In this document: positions 1 to 12,200 of the stretch, one piece after another
Position numbering within the stretch: position 1 is the stretch's first letter
Layout of the letters: each line of letters starts with the position of its first letter
Source: Onchidella celtica
Taxonomy: Eukaryota > Mollusca > Gastropoda > Systellommatophora > Onchidiidae
Assembly: GCA_963931925.1 (NCBI GenBank)
Contig: OZ007569.1
Coordinates: forward strand, 25,832,524 to 25,896,523
Direction of reading: 5' to 3'
DNA length: 64,000 nt
The notes under the pieces: model-generated
Told to the model about the DNA's origin: nothing
The model's database searches: none
What the model saw: only the letters and a program-made list of their open reading frames with translations
Translations under genes and position numbers: made by a program

Positions 1-201
1 TGAACAAACCCACACCCCACACAATTTTCATTCTTATGAAATACAGCACTTATACCATTATATATCGCCATAAACATACATAGTATACTCAAGTGATCAT
101 TTGCTGCAATTACCAAAGAACTCTTTAAACTACCACAAAAAAAAAAACGGTCTAGCTGTCCACAATACAGTTACACTTAAACGGGAAAAGCTGACCGGTG
201 A

Positions 202-548
202 ACGGTCAGTTTCAGAGAGTGACCAAACAGAACCTACACAATACTTGAAGACACCTGCCAGGCCAAACACTACCAGACCACTAGTCTCATGATTCACGAG
301 GAACAATATACAATAACACCCACCAGCTGTTTGCTTCCACCAACATCAGTTCAGGATTAAAACCAATCGCTGACTGCAAACCGTCATTTTCTGAAAGTGA
401 CCAACAGAACCTACATAAGACTTGAAGACGCGTGCCGGCTAGACACTATCAGACCACTATAGTCTTGCGATTTACGAGGGACACTATAAAGAAACCCACC
501 AGCTGTTTGCTTCCACGAAAATGAGTCCAGGGCTAAAACCAATCTGCG
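202..548. repeat. Diverged tandem duplication, two units of about 169 bp
   Basis: Unit 1 (about 202-370) and unit 2 (about 380-548) align along their whole length. Shared blocks include CAGAACCTACA, CTTGAAGAC, CAGACCACTA, CCACCAGCTGTTTGCTTCCA and TAAAACCAATC. Small substitutions and indels show it is old. No coding potential was seen. Confidence 0.8.
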
Positions 549-559
549 AATTCCCATAA

Positions 560-1000
560 ATGTTGACTGTGGAGACACAATGGTTTTCAGTGTAGTATGA
601 TGTTGATGCCGTTCTGTGGTAATGCCGAGGATGAAACAGGTGTGTATGTGTGTGTGTGTGTCTGCCCCGATAGATAAGATACTATTAATCATCCTCAACC
701 CAGGCCTTAAACACAGCCATTTGTCTGTAACTAACACTTGAAAACTTTCACGAAGCGACCACTTGCTAGCCAAAATGTGACATCTATGAATAGAGACAGG
801 AACTGGGCGTGCCAAAAACTCAAGGAGCTTACTGTGGCGACTTACCGAAACATCCAACATAATACGAGTTACATACACTGATAAAAAGCTTCAAAATAGT
901 TTCCCCACTTGCTTATCGGTACGATGACAGTCTTTTGAAAACAAAATGTTAAGGTTTTCCAAAGTATTCCCACTTTGAATCTCAGTTTGGGTTTAATGGC
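560..1000. other. Non-coding stretch, nothing recognised
   Basis: A short TG run lies near 640-662. No conserved gene, terminal repeat or RNA was seen. Confidence 0.5.
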
Positions 1001-1006
1001 TGGTCG

Positions 1007-1262
1007 GCATGACAACGGCCACTTTGCGCCTTCCACGGCTTCTTTCTTATCTTACTCTGGGTTAGTTTTCAGCTTTCAGTTTCTTATGAATAAGTTCAAA
1101 TAAAAGTGAAATTAATAATCTAGAGGCAAAAGAGTCCGTATTGTAAAAGTATATCTAAAATCTATATGTAATATGAATTTTGTAAATGACAAAAACCTGT
1201 TAAATCAACTTGTAGATTTCGGCTTCCTTTACAAACGACAAGATGCGCTATGGGTCCACGTC
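1007..1262 (+). repeat. Dispersed repeat family 1, copy A
   Basis: About 255 bp matches 6437-6684 in the same orientation, including ACGGCCACTTTG, TTAAATCAACTTGTAGATTT (without gaps), and GGGTCCACGTC. No terminal inverted repeats or A/T tail were recognised, so the class is unknown. Confidence 0.7.
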
Positions 1263-1713
1263 GCAGGCATAATGCCTTAATTCCCACGTCTGTTGGTCTC
1301 AAAACACCATAATAAACAAGCATGGGGCGCTATTCCGAATAGCACGGTTTCATTGTCAAATCCCAATGTAAACTATACCTAGGAAACCTGCCTTCGTCTA
1401 CTTGAGACTTGTCCCAGATAGGATCCAGAGCTCGGCCGACGGGAAGACCCCATTATCTACAAGCGTGTCATCGCACACAGTTGTTTACAGCACGGGGTAA
1501 AGCCAGGCCAGTAAGAGAATTTACCGTTTGTAATAAGTGACAACCAGAGACAGATAAGGTGATTCGTTTGGATTCGTCCAGTCTCGCGATGAGAGAGAAG
1601 ATTACTTCGGGAAAATGGGTTAAGTTAAATGTATACAATGATACAGACGAGAAAGAAAGGTAAAAATAAACCAAATAAAGCAATGATGGAAAGAGGTCAG
1701 GAAAGAATCGTAA

Positions 1714-2115
1714 AAAGTAAATTACGCTGGCAGCAGAGCTGAGCAGGACAATCTTCGCAAGTCTGAGTGTAAAAGCTTAAAGTTAAAATATCGTGGAATA
1801 AGTGTGTGCTTTCGTGTAAAAGGATTTGCTTTATTTTTTATTGTTTTATTTTTAGCTCTGGGGTTTTACATCTCTTTTCAGTACAATGAAGGGGTACAGT
1901 CGGGTTCTGACTCCGGCAGCACCTTTACAAAAAATTCAGGGTTGGAGAAACTGAGACATGCCCATGTGGAAACTGCCCAGAGAATGCAGAACATGTCCTC
2001 CAACAATGCCCCCTATACAGAGAACAGAGGGAAAACAGCTGGCCCCGAGGTGCTGCACTACACACCAAGCTATATGGGACAGCAGAGGAACTCAGGAGCA
2101 CAGCATCCTTCATAA
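1714..2115 (+). CDS. Candidate exon with a signal-anchor-like segment, unknown
   Basis: A frame stays open from 1714 to the TAA at 2113-2115. From about 1807 it encodes VCFRVKGFALFFIVLFLALG and so on, a short basic stretch followed by about 20 hydrophobic residues, then a polar Ser/Asn/Gln-rich tail of about 75 residues. This resembles the cytosolic tail, anchor and stem of a type II Golgi membrane enzyme, but no catalytic domain is present. There is no ATG in frame before the hydrophobic part, so the start would need an upstream exon. Caution: the hydrophobic codons are T-rich and end in TTTTATTTTTAG (near 1845-1856), which is also a good intron-end signal. The stretch may instead be a polypyrimidine tract before an exon at about 1857. 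Base composition from 1870 to 2110 is richer in G+C than its surroundings. Confidence 0.22.
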   Translation, partial: KVNYAGSRAEQDNLRKSECKSLKLKYRGISVCFRVKGFALFFIVLFLALGFYISFQYNEGVQSGSDSGSTFTKNSGLEKLRHAHVETAQRMQNMSSNNAPYTENRGKTAGPEVLHYTPSYMGQQRNSGAQHPS

Positions 2116-2237
2116 AGGCTACCGGCCTCCTGTTATAAATAGTCTGACACGAAGAACGCAGAAGTAGAAAGAAGAATCGGGTTCTGATTGAACGAGTGCC
2201 TTAAAAACACCGTGAAAACTATGTTAGGTAAGACCAT

Positions 2238-2312
2238 TCTGTGCAGGATTCAAATCTAGGATTACTCGCACCAAGGTCAACTGGTCTAACCATCAGGCAC
2301 TGTGCCAACTGA
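2238..2312 (-). repeat. tRNA-like SINE head, degenerate
   Basis: Reading the minus strand, TTGGCACAGTGC resembles a Pol III A box. GATTTGAATCC, about 40 nt later, resembles a B box (GGTTCGANTCC). The spacing is tRNA-like, but the arms do not pair well, so a decayed tRNA-derived SINE is more likely than a tRNA gene. Confidence 0.4.
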
Positions 2313-2855
2313 TTCAAATGAGAAAGGATTAAAATATATGTAGGATAAGATACGTCCTCAATAAAAAAATAAGTCGGGTCTTATCACAACGGAGATAACA
2401 GGTACCGAAGAAGAAAAATTAGGCCAAGTTAGTACCAAAATAATAATTATGAAAGATTTCGCACGTTTTCCGTGACATCCCCTACCCGTGACAGCCTTGG
2501 GTGATGATGCAATACCATGTGGCCTATTAACGTTATCATCCTCATATCAATGACATCTGACACGGGAACCAGAGAACAAGTAGAGATACATGTACACCAA
2601 AATGGCATATCCTGATTAAAATTAGTACAGTTATCGTAAAAGTGAAGGGTGGGAAAGAGCGTACATGTAAGTTTTATCAATACGTATGAGCTCCGTCGTA
2701 CGTAAGTCTACTACGATAAAGCTTTGGGTGTGTGACTAAGAATGTAAAATAGTATTCAATCGTGCGTAAAAAATTAATTCCTCAATGAATACGTCACGGC
2801 CACACGTTTTCAGCAATAAATAGATCATTTCCATTAAAAACTAAGTTTGTTGATT

Positions 2856-3180
2856 GCAAGCCGTTATTTACACGGCATACCTTGAAATTAACTCCAGCGT
2901 TATTTTCAAGGCATACCTACTTGTGTGTACATCGATCGCCAGTGGCTACCCTAGCCCCTTTTCGCCTGATTAGTCAAGCAAGCCGTTATTTACAAGGCAT
3001 ACCTTGAAACTAACTCCAGGTTTCAGATTTATATTTTTCCAACTTTGATATACAATCGGAATAGGATGCACAAACGTCGCCTACCTTCATACTGAAACAG
3101 CTTCTGGTTGGTCAATGAAACATGCCTTGAAAATAACGCTGGCGTTAGTTCCAAGGTATACCGTGAAAATAACCACTTCG
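2856..3180. mobile_element. 325-bp non-autonomous DNA transposon (MITE)
   Basis: The left end (2856-2918) and the reverse complement of the right end (3117-3180) match over about 60 bp: GCAAGCCGTTATTTACACGG against CGAAGTGGTTATTTTCACGG, then ATACCTTG and CGTTATTTTCAAGGCAT in both. The 9-mer TTGTTGATT flanks the element exactly at 2847-2855 and 3181-3189. An 8-9 bp duplication suggests hAT, Merlin or Mutator-like transposition; I cannot choose among them. A second, partial left-end module sits inside at about 2978-3020, as if the left terminus had been duplicated. There is no coding capacity. Confidence 0.85.
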
Positions 3181-3506
3181 TTGTTGATTATACATTTCAA
3201 AAGATTCAACAGTGTTCATAAAGGCCAAAAACGAAAATGTCACTTCATGGTACTTCTCAAAAGCAAAGAACTAATACTGATGTCACAATTAGAGGATGGA
3301 AAAACCAAACGGCTCAAACAGGCGCGTCTGAACTCACAAGGAAACAACATTTTCACGGCATTTCTTGGAGTTCATGACAACAAATTATATTAGTCTCTAA
3401 CACTAGAAGTGCCGAGCGCTACTGACATATTCTGCCAGACATTATAGATTGATACATAGACCTTAGAACTGCCCTTTAGCCAAATAAATGGGTTAATTTT
3501 CGATGC

Positions 3507-3604
3507 AAGATATCGAAACCATAGCTTAAGTATGCCCCCAGGTACAAATTCTCACAAAATCAGAATTTTCCCACAAGCCGAAATGGGGGCGGGGCCTAAA
3601 GTGC
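3507..3604 (+). repeat. Exact 98-bp direct repeat, copy 1
   Basis: Identical base for base to 3818-3915. It begins AAGATATCGAAACC and ends GGGGCCTAAAGTGC. Confidence 0.95.
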
Positions 3605-3705
3605 GTCAAAATTTAAGTTAAAAACAAACAACCTTTTATCTAACTCCAACTTGAAGCTGAATATTATTGCAGTTATATGGTACTGGAGATAACTGACGTT
3701 AACTC

Positions 3706-3770
3706 TCTAGGCCCGATGGATCACCAGTGATACACAGGAATTTATCACTCTGAATCAACCAAATGATCAT
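3706..3770 (+). repeat. Dispersed repeat shared with 62920-62985
   Basis: GGATCACCAGTGATAC and AATTTATCACTC, with similar spacing, recur in reverse orientation near 62930-62970. This is probably a fragment of an interspersed element. Confidence 0.55.
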
Positions 3771-3817
3771 GATCATTTATTATCGATCTGTGCCAAAGGC
3801 TGTACCATCCCAGGTTT

Positions 3818-3915
3818 AAGATATCGAAACCATAGCTTAAGTATGCCCCCAGGTACAAATTCTCACAAAATCAGAATTTTCCCACAAGCCGAAATGGGGG
3901 CGGGGCCTAAAGTGC
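3818..3915 (+). repeat. Exact 98-bp direct repeat, copy 2
   Basis: Identical to 3507-3604 with a 213-bp spacer. The flanks differ, so the shared block is sharply bounded. Confidence 0.95.
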
Positions 3916-4697
3916 TTCAAGAAGAGCTGCAGCTACCTTGAACTCACGAGGACCGGTTTATCAGTTAATAAAATTGTCAAGATTTGGGTGCTCTCAGGTG
4001 CAAGGTATCAAACAACTTCAATTTCCAAACCAATTTCCGCAGCCAAACTTTCAAGTGAAATTCGGATAGCTTCGAAATTCAAAACTTCTTAAATGGGGAT
4101 TGAGATACGTAAAATATTCAGGGGCATCAGACACAACTTAAATACAAACAAACACATTTACTAAATTCCTTCTTGATATTAATTTATTACTGAAGTTAAA
4201 TAGCAATGCCTGGAGTTGTCCAATGTAGACCCTCGGGTTACCCACGGAAAGTTATCTGGAACTAACCTAGACGGTTTCACCAATACACCGGTTTTAAAAG
4301 CCTGTGCCATCCAGGTGCACGCGCGTTATCGAGGCCACTCAAAGTTATGAGCTCGCTATCAAGTGGAAATTGGAGAACTCCACAAAAACTTCTTCCGAGG
4401 AATCAGAGAAAAGCGAAATTCAGCAGGGATGTATGTGTGTGGGTACGGTATGGTTGGGGAGTCATTTAAAAACAACAACAACAAAAAAAAATCGCAAAGG
4501 TTTTTTTACGTCTATCTTGACGGTGTACGATTAGACCTTGGGCTTATCTGAAGCTGTTTCGAGTCCCGTGTGCAAGGTTGTACCCTGTCGTCCCAGGTGA
4601 TATCGCACCCTGCCATCCAGTTACAAGATATTGAAACAACTTAAAGATAGCGAAACTTTCAATTGGAAACTTGTGGTGAGCTCCGATATCCAAAACT

Positions 4698-4852
<155 letters not shown>

Positions 4853-5109
4853 GGAAGATTATATCATGGTTTAACTAAAGAGAAAGCATATCTGATTCGG
4901 CCTTGATGTTAAGTACTGAAGCTCTCCAATTGTAGACGTAAACTTAAAAACGGCATTTTTTACTCTTATCCCTTATCCCAGGCTGGACCACCCAGCTGCA
5001 GGAGATAGGGAAAAGCCAGAACGCTCTTAAATATGTTAGAACTTTGAGAGGAAGCTTATGTGATTCCGTCTTGACGTTACAGCACTGAAGTTGTCCGATA
5101 GTAGACTAA

Positions 5110-6430
5110 AGTCTACTGGGTACAGGTAGGTAGTTAGATGGGATACCTAGACACCAAGTCTGGTAAACATTCATTTCCGTAGATCTAAAATGCTCAAATA
5201 GCATTCAGGTCACGTAGCCCACACCTTAAAGGTAAATTAACCTCCATCCTGTTCCTCCCTTCCTCTCCCCAATCATCATCACTCAACATCTATCAATGTG
5301 TAATGAAGATATAATTCCCCATGATAGCGCTCACTGGCTTTTGCGAATTGCTTGTACCAGAGTACAGTTTATTTTGAAACCCTAAACATCAATCAGTTTG
5401 ACCCTAAATCAGTTCATCAGTTCAATTCAGAATGTCAGAAATCTGAAAGTACACAAAAAGCTCTCACAGACTGACAGCTTGTCACACGAAATCAGAACTT
5501 CCATAATTGACCGCAGAAAAAAAAACAATGCCAAAAGGACTTTTAGTACGAGATCTCTCGCTTACCGCTACAAAGGCGGATCTCACTATAATGCCCCATT
5601 TTCCATTCACAGACTATATAATAAGTAATTTAACTATTCTTCCCCCTGTGGTCACAGAAGATTTCTTTTACACAGTGAATTTCTGGGAAAATGCAAGTTT
5701 TGGAGTTAGAATAGCGTTTGTCTCACCGGCCACTATAAAGTTTTCATTGGCAAAATGACTACGGTAACGTTTTTGGAAGTTAACTGGTTACCGAAAAAAA
5801 AAAACTTACAGCCAGCATTATGGCTACATGACCCAAATAACCTCTGCCTGTAAAATGCCTACATTACGCAAAAATGGCTTCTGACGAGCCTGCCTTTAGA
5901 GTTTTTCGTGACACTATGGAAAGGGGAAAAATGCTGTATTTTTAAACACCACACCGAATTTCTTTCTTCAGTCGTCCAAATCACCAAAGACACTTTCGTC
6001 TGGGATTCAGCTCTGAAGTAAATGGGCTGAGTCAGCCGGGGTTCAAATCAGTTCCTTTCCTCTGCCAACAGGACATAGCAGTGCTCAAAGCTAAACAAAA
6101 TGGTTCCTCCGCGGAAGATGAAAGAGTCTCCAACTGCGTTTTTTCCTAGGTAAACATGTGCTGATGAGCAGTTAGCTAGGTGTTATTGGCTTGAAAGATT
6201 CCCGATGTTAGGGTCAAAACGGAAAGAAGTGAAATTTACTTATTTTTTCCCCTTTTTATCCTCAAGCCCCAGTGTTACCTCATCAAACAGTGCACTCCAA
6301 TGTAAACATTATATAACGGCGCATAGCTCCAGTTGTCAGCTATTTCCAGTTAAACCCGAATACCACCCGAATGTCTGCGGCAAAAGCCACACAGACGTTT
6401 TGGTGACATTTTTGGGTTCGGTTTTAACAA
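5110..6430. other. Non-coding stretch, nothing recognised
   Basis: Contains only short open frames with no protein-like signature. A lone B-box-like GGTTCAAATC at about 6040 lacks an A box. Confidence 0.4.
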
Positions 6431-6436
6431 CGCCTC

Positions 6437-6684
6437 GGCGCCATAACGGCCACTTTGTGCCTTGTCACCGTTTTTTCATTATCTTATTTTGGGGTAGCTT
6501 TCAACCTTCAGATTCCTATAAATAAGATCAAATTAAATAAAAGTAAAGTTAAAAATCTAATGGGAAAGGCCCCTACTGTAAAGTCTGTTTATAGAAATCC
6601 TGTGAATATGATAAAAATCTGTTAAATCAACTTGTAGATTTCGGCCTCCTTCAGAAGCTACAAAAGGCGCCGCGGGTCCACGTC
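6437..6684 (+). repeat. Dispersed repeat family 1, copy B
   Basis: Second copy of the repeat at 1007-1262, same orientation, with moderate divergence. It has the same TTAAATCAACTTGTAGATTT block and the same end GGGTCCACGTC. Confidence 0.7.
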
Positions 6685-7454
6685 AGAAAATATTTCTTTC
6701 ACAGATCCGAAGACATAATGCCTTCGTCATTCTGTTTTGATGAGTGACAGAGAGAAGAAGTCATTAACTCATGTTTGTTTTTGGAGTGAAAGCCGAACAT
6801 AAGAGAGCGTTTCCGACGAGAAACAGAGAAGTCTGATGATGGGACTTGGACAGATGGGACGAGAAGACACTTTGATCCAAATCCAAGTCTGTTTCCGGAG
6901 TGAAAAGGATACCTTGATTGAACACTTCCGACAAGTAGGTTCACGGAGGTACTGAAGAGATAATTATGGTAGACGGCCAGCAGCACGTCTATTTTTGAAC
7001 TTAAAACTGAAAATAACTTTTAAAAAAAATATCTGTCAAAAAGGTTTACAAGGCGGAAGTGTTGGCGGTGGTTCACTAATATAATGAGTAACAACTGGGA
7101 CGAAGAAATTTAAGTCATGACTCGTTTGCAAGGTGTCGATCTGCACGCAGACTTCCGCAGTAACTTCGCAGTCAGCGTAGTCTGTCGAGTATCTCAGGTA
7201 AAGGTAAAACCTTCTCTGTGCTCAAGAAAAAGATAGGGCAGAGTCGTTAACTCATTTTATCCCTAAAAGAAAATGCTGCACAAGATACAAAACAGGTTTT
7301 AGGTACGATTTTTATTGGGAATGTGCCCTTTTTCATCACTGAAGAGGTAGTCTGGGAGACGAATATTGAATAAGTTAAGCTGCCGCCAGAATGCCAGCCC
7401 GCGAAAGCCTTAAAAACACTGAAAGAAATTAAATAGGCTGGGCCCGGTAGCGCG

Positions 7455-7522
7455 CATGCCGAGCTGGATTCGAACTTGTGACCTCTAGCACTCTCATTGT
7501 GGCCTCTAACTACAATGGCACT
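7455..7522 (-). repeat. tRNA-derived SINE head
   Basis: The minus strand reads ATTGTAGTTAGAGGC (A-box-like), then about 30 nt, then GTTCGAATCC, a perfect B-box core. The left and right arms do not form a full cloverleaf, so this is a SINE promoter region rather than a tRNA gene. Confidence 0.5.
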
Positions 7523-7524
7523 CT

Positions 7525-9900
7525 GCAGCAATGATCGAAGTAAACGGCGTGAGTGTGGCAAATACAAATTTATTATGTACTTCAATCGCGCCATGTGAAC
7601 ATTTTTCGTGATCCATGTCGGCAAATTTACTGACTTGTTTTCCAAAGCAAGAACAGCGACAGACAGGCACGGTAATAAGAATTCCAAGCTGCTGCCAGTT
7701 GGCTATGCTGATGTTATACAACATTCACAGAAGCAGTGCAAATGTTCCCACGGGTTAGGGTTGTGCTGTCTACATTGATGTCTGAATCAAATTTTTTCGG
7801 CGGGGGGGGGGGGGTGTGTGTGCTCTTATGTAGGACAATGTTGAACCAAAGGCGACCCTAACCGTTACCCTAAAACAAAGGCCTCAAATCTGACGGTTTA
7901 TTTCAGAAAGGCAAAAAGCAAGGAAAAAAAATTAACGAACCAGAAGAAACGAAAGCCAGAACAAACGAAAAACTGTCAGAATACGCAAACAACCTGGAGG
8001 CAAACCCTTCTCCTCATCGCATCGCAGACCGCGCGCGATGACGCACACGACTCACTTCTCAATGAATGGGCGCCTACTGCGCTTACGTACGCCACAATTA
8101 TCATATCAAAGCATTCGTGACGCCTCAAAGTACATGTAACTCATATCAACACGTCTAGCGACCATATACTTTCACAGTGAAAAGTTTCAAAGGCGACACT
8201 TGATGTTATTCACAAAAGAGCTTTGGGTGGGTGGCACTTCAGAAGTCGGTCTGGTTTGCTTTGCCGTAGGGGACACTTTGTGGTACTCCAAACACTGCTT
8301 TAAAAAAAAATTTAAGCAGTCAGTTTCATGTCAGATTATCTAATGTTGATACATAGATGGAGAGAGAGAGAAAGAAGAAGAAGAAAAAGGAGCAGAAGAA
8401 GGAGAAGAAGAAGAGTTTGAGTTTGAAAAAAAAAACCCCACATCGACAAGATAAGGGTCCCATGAAAAAAACAAGACGTAACAGAATGCTGAGACAGAAG
8501 GGAAGCCCTACCAGAAAGGCCAATCAACCACCCAGTGACGGGGAAGGAGAAGAAGAAGAAGAATGAGTTAAAATACACATTATGGATTCAACAGCGATGA
8601 AATTTTTAACCATCTAGCTGTGATTATTCTCGTCATTTGTCGTTCAATTTCCTTTTACAGACCCCAACAAACCTGCATGAGGTTTACCTTCAGTATTCAA
8701 GGGCAAAATGTAGGTCTGGGCTAAAGTGGAAAGGCAGGTAGTGAACGGGGGGCGGGGGTGTGATCCGGGCAACCTGCCGACAAACCGTCGTCGGGATTGG
8801 TGCTAATGATGATGGGGAGTCGATAGGCTGATGGTTTGACTCAAGGGATTTTCAAAAGGTGGGACATTACAGGTATCCATACGGCAGGACTAGGTCACTG
8901 GGGATAATAGGATTATTATAGAAACATGCGATGCACTTAATCCGTGCTATCACCCCAAGTATACGCAAGCATAATAGGCATTGAATGGTCCAACCAGAGT
9001 CATTTTCCCATCTGAAATCTAGTAAAGCTTCATTTCCATTACATAGCTGTATAAAGCTGCCAAAATTTTATTGGGGCAGAACTGCTCAAAGCGTACATGT
9101 ATTTATTTTGGGAGAAGTCTGTGATCCTTGTCAATGTCTACAAAATGTATAGTCTGTCGTGCCATTAATTGTTTGTCCATTCATTAATTTGTCTTGATCA
9201 TTCATCCCTGGTGTAATGTTCCGTTGTGCTTTCTACATACACATTCTTTCTCTTTTTCCCTCTCTCTCTGTCTCTGTCTGTTCTTAACATATTATACCAT
9301 AATTCTTCAATGACATACGACAAGTTCTGTGGCACAATTACTAAGTTATGAAAACCTCTGATCTATTACAGTATTGCATGATGAATGACGTAGTCGAAAT
9401 GGGTGTCAAAAAGGAAAAGGTTCCGCCCAATATCCTTTATCTGTTTATGTTTGCTCAGACATTCTTGTAACCACAATACCTTTGCTAAGGTTACCCAGAA
9501 ACTACGATGATAACACGAAGTAAACGCTAAACGCACAGCAAACCGTGAAGCTGCTTCTTGTTCGAAACACGTTTAGCTTGAAAGGATACGAAATCCAGCC
9601 ACGTAGCGGATTTTCGCGGTTGACATATTTCAAGCTTTCCATAGCTTACCCGTATTCGCTGGTTGTCCGGTTGCAATGCGGAACTAAACTATTAGTAAAC
9701 AGGTAACCGGGTGCGATTTTATGAAGAAATTGATCTCTATCAGTTGAAAACAGGATAGAATGTTTCTAGGTACCAAAATAACGGAACAACTGGCTCGGAT
9801 ATAAGATACAAAATCGGTGAGCCGAAAATCCGCAAGGAAGGTACGTTCAGCGCCTCCCAATTTCTTTCACATGGTAAAACTACACTTTATGGTGTTGACT
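7525..9900. other. Non-coding stretch with short simple repeats
   Basis: Holds an oligo-G run (about 7802-7813), a purine-rich AAG/GAG run (8357-8420) and a GAA run near 8548-8565. No gene or transposon ends were recognised. Confidence 0.45.
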
Positions 9901-9949
9901 GTTATGGGATCTGAGATGACTTTAAAAAAAAATAAGTATTGAACACAGG

Positions 9950-10140
9950 ATGAATGGATCCGTGGAGGGGTGGAAGAATGAATGGATACACAGAGGGGAG
10001 GCATACTCGCCGAGTGGAAGAGGGCTGGGCAGACAAACAGATAGATGCACTAACAGATGAACTGACGGTGGTAAGGATGGATGGATGGTATGGGGAGATG
10101 AATACAACAGACAGGCAAGCGGACAGGCGGATAAATACAA
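9950..10140 (+). repeat. Degenerate tetranucleotide repeat (GGAT/GACA-like)
   Basis: Irregular GGATGGATGG and GACAGGC-type blocks. Short open frames through it are repeat artefacts. Confidence 0.6.
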
Positions 10141-11510
10141 CAGACTGGCAAAGCTTCACCACAAACTACAGTTTTACTAACGGTGCGGTGAAAAAAAGAA
10201 AACTGTTAAAAGTCTAACGCAAAGCAATACTAAACCACGGTGACTATTTACCACAAACCTTAACGTCACTGTGCTAAAGTACTGCCCCGGTCTGCCATTG
10301 TCTTTTGCGTTTGTGTCGAGAATTTATGTCTTTTCAGTTCAGTAGAGATTAATGTCACTTTAGTGAAACAATGGCCTAAATCACTGATAAAAAAAAAATA
10401 GCTGCGCCAATCTGAAGCCGCAATACGATAACATTTCTCCTTGAGGAACAATGTATTCGCCTTTCTCAAAACTAACGATAAAATGAACTCCACAAAGGTC
10501 ATACAGATCCCCTTGTTTTTTAATACATACTTTGGAAGTCACGATTTGACAGTCCACATCCTGCACAGCAGCGCTTTGACATAAAGCCATGGCTGTCCTT
10601 TGTAAAACTGAGACGTGCATAAACTCAAGTGAGGAAGAATGATTCTCATTGTGGCATGCTTTTCACTAATGCAATAATAGTTGTTGGCGTTCTTATTGTG
10701 AGCAGTGGGTCCTCACGATTTGATTACCACACAAGTCATTTAGACATTATCTCGTGCATCCGCTCTCAAACAGTGGAAGATTGTTTTCTCAGAGTGTTAA
10801 TACATTTGAAGGCCACGACAGAACTGCCCTGTTAAAGAAAAAGACCGCATAGGCCAATCTAGGTCAAGTTCATGTTTTAACATTATTTCAGAGAATGAAA
10901 TGGGCTCCATCCATCCATCCGTCCGTCCGTCCGTCCATCATCCATCTTACTTATAGTTTTGTACGGCTAGTCCTTTCTTTTGGACATCACAAAATGGAAA
11001 CTGAACAAAATTATGGGCTGTGCCTTGCACTCTGAAGTTATTTTCAGTCTATTCATTCCGTCTCTCCAATAACCGTGACATTTGCTTGCTACATTTATTT
11101 ACCCACCTTATTAGTGTTTACTTTAACACTATAGCTTTATATAAATATAAATATAAAACATAAAATGGGAAAGAAAAGATGCATTCTGGATTCGCTCACA
11201 CGCCCTGTTACACGAAACAAAAGAGATATTGCGGCCGGAGTCCCACCCTGCTTCACCCAAGAAACGTGATTGGGAGTGTGAATAATAATAATTTAAAAAA
11301 AAAAAGGCTTGGTTTCAATTTTTGGGGGGAAGGGACCCAGATTTAGTTTCAAATTCAAATTTATCATTCATTTTTTGCCTCGGAACAAACCAAAAAAACA
11401 AAAACAAAAAAAAAACAATAATAACAACACCAGTCAGACACGGAACCTGAACACTTTTATTATAACACGCCAGGCCCTAACTAGGACCGGCCTCCTCGCA
11501 AAAATATTTT
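10140..11510. other. Non-coding stretch
   Basis: A (CCAT)/(CCGT) tetranucleotide block lies at about 10908-10945, and A-rich runs lie near 11294 and 11395-11420. Nothing else was recognised. Confidence 0.45.
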
Positions 11511-11518
11511 ACGATTAA

Positions 11519-11722
11519 CCCTTTGAATACGGGCAACGTAAAAGACAGATTTTCTCAGATCCAGTTTGTATTGAGATCCATTTATTTCGGTTATTTTCAA
11601 TGGAAAATGTAAATCTAAAGCAGGCTATTGATCTGTATTTAAAGCTGGTAATGTAGAACCAAAACTTATGGCTGACGGAGCGGTCAAGAGTGAACAACAA
11701 TGCAGTTTCAGTATTGAAAGGG
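11519..11722. mobile_element. piggyBac-like MITE, 204 bp
   Basis: The element is bounded by TTAA at 11515-11518 and 11723-11726, the duplication target typical of piggyBac. The termini are inverted: CCCTTTGAATAC on the left and GTATTGAAAGGG on the right, whose reverse complement is CCCTTTCAATAC. There is no open frame, so it would depend on a transposase made elsewhere. Confidence 0.75.
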
Positions 11723-12049
11723 TTAAAGGACACAGCGATAGCCTCTTACTTTACACCAGTGCAGTAACATTCGACTACAAATTGTCCAATGAAATCCTGT
11801 GGATCGTGACAAGCCTCTTTCTGCGTGTATATAAGTTCTAACGGAGTTTACGTACGTACGAAGCTTTTACGTCCCGCACTGATTAACACAAAACATCGAA
11901 GTTCAAACAGCGTGATGCTAAAAATAACCTGCCAGGGTCATGACGTGAGAGATGAAAGAGTGCGGTAGTACTTTCACTTGCTACAGGGTTTGAAAAAGAA
12001 AAAAAACAACGAAGAGATAAATACTGTACGTTCAAACCTACAGTAAATT

Positions 12050-12200
12050 TAAAGAGAGAGAGAGAAGGAATAGAGGTAGACTAAGATAGGAGGAAGAGTG
12101 GAGGGGGGAAGAGAGAGGGGGAGGAGGAACAACAGAGAGAGGGAAGACAGAAAGATGAGGGCTGATAGACAGGGGGAAGAAGAAGAAGAAGAAGAAGAAC
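12050..12200 (+). repeat. Purine-rich low-complexity tract
   Basis: AGAGAGAG, GGAGGAAGAG and GAAGAAGAAG runs. The minus-strand frame across it is Ser/Leu/Pro-only and not a gene. Confidence 0.75.
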
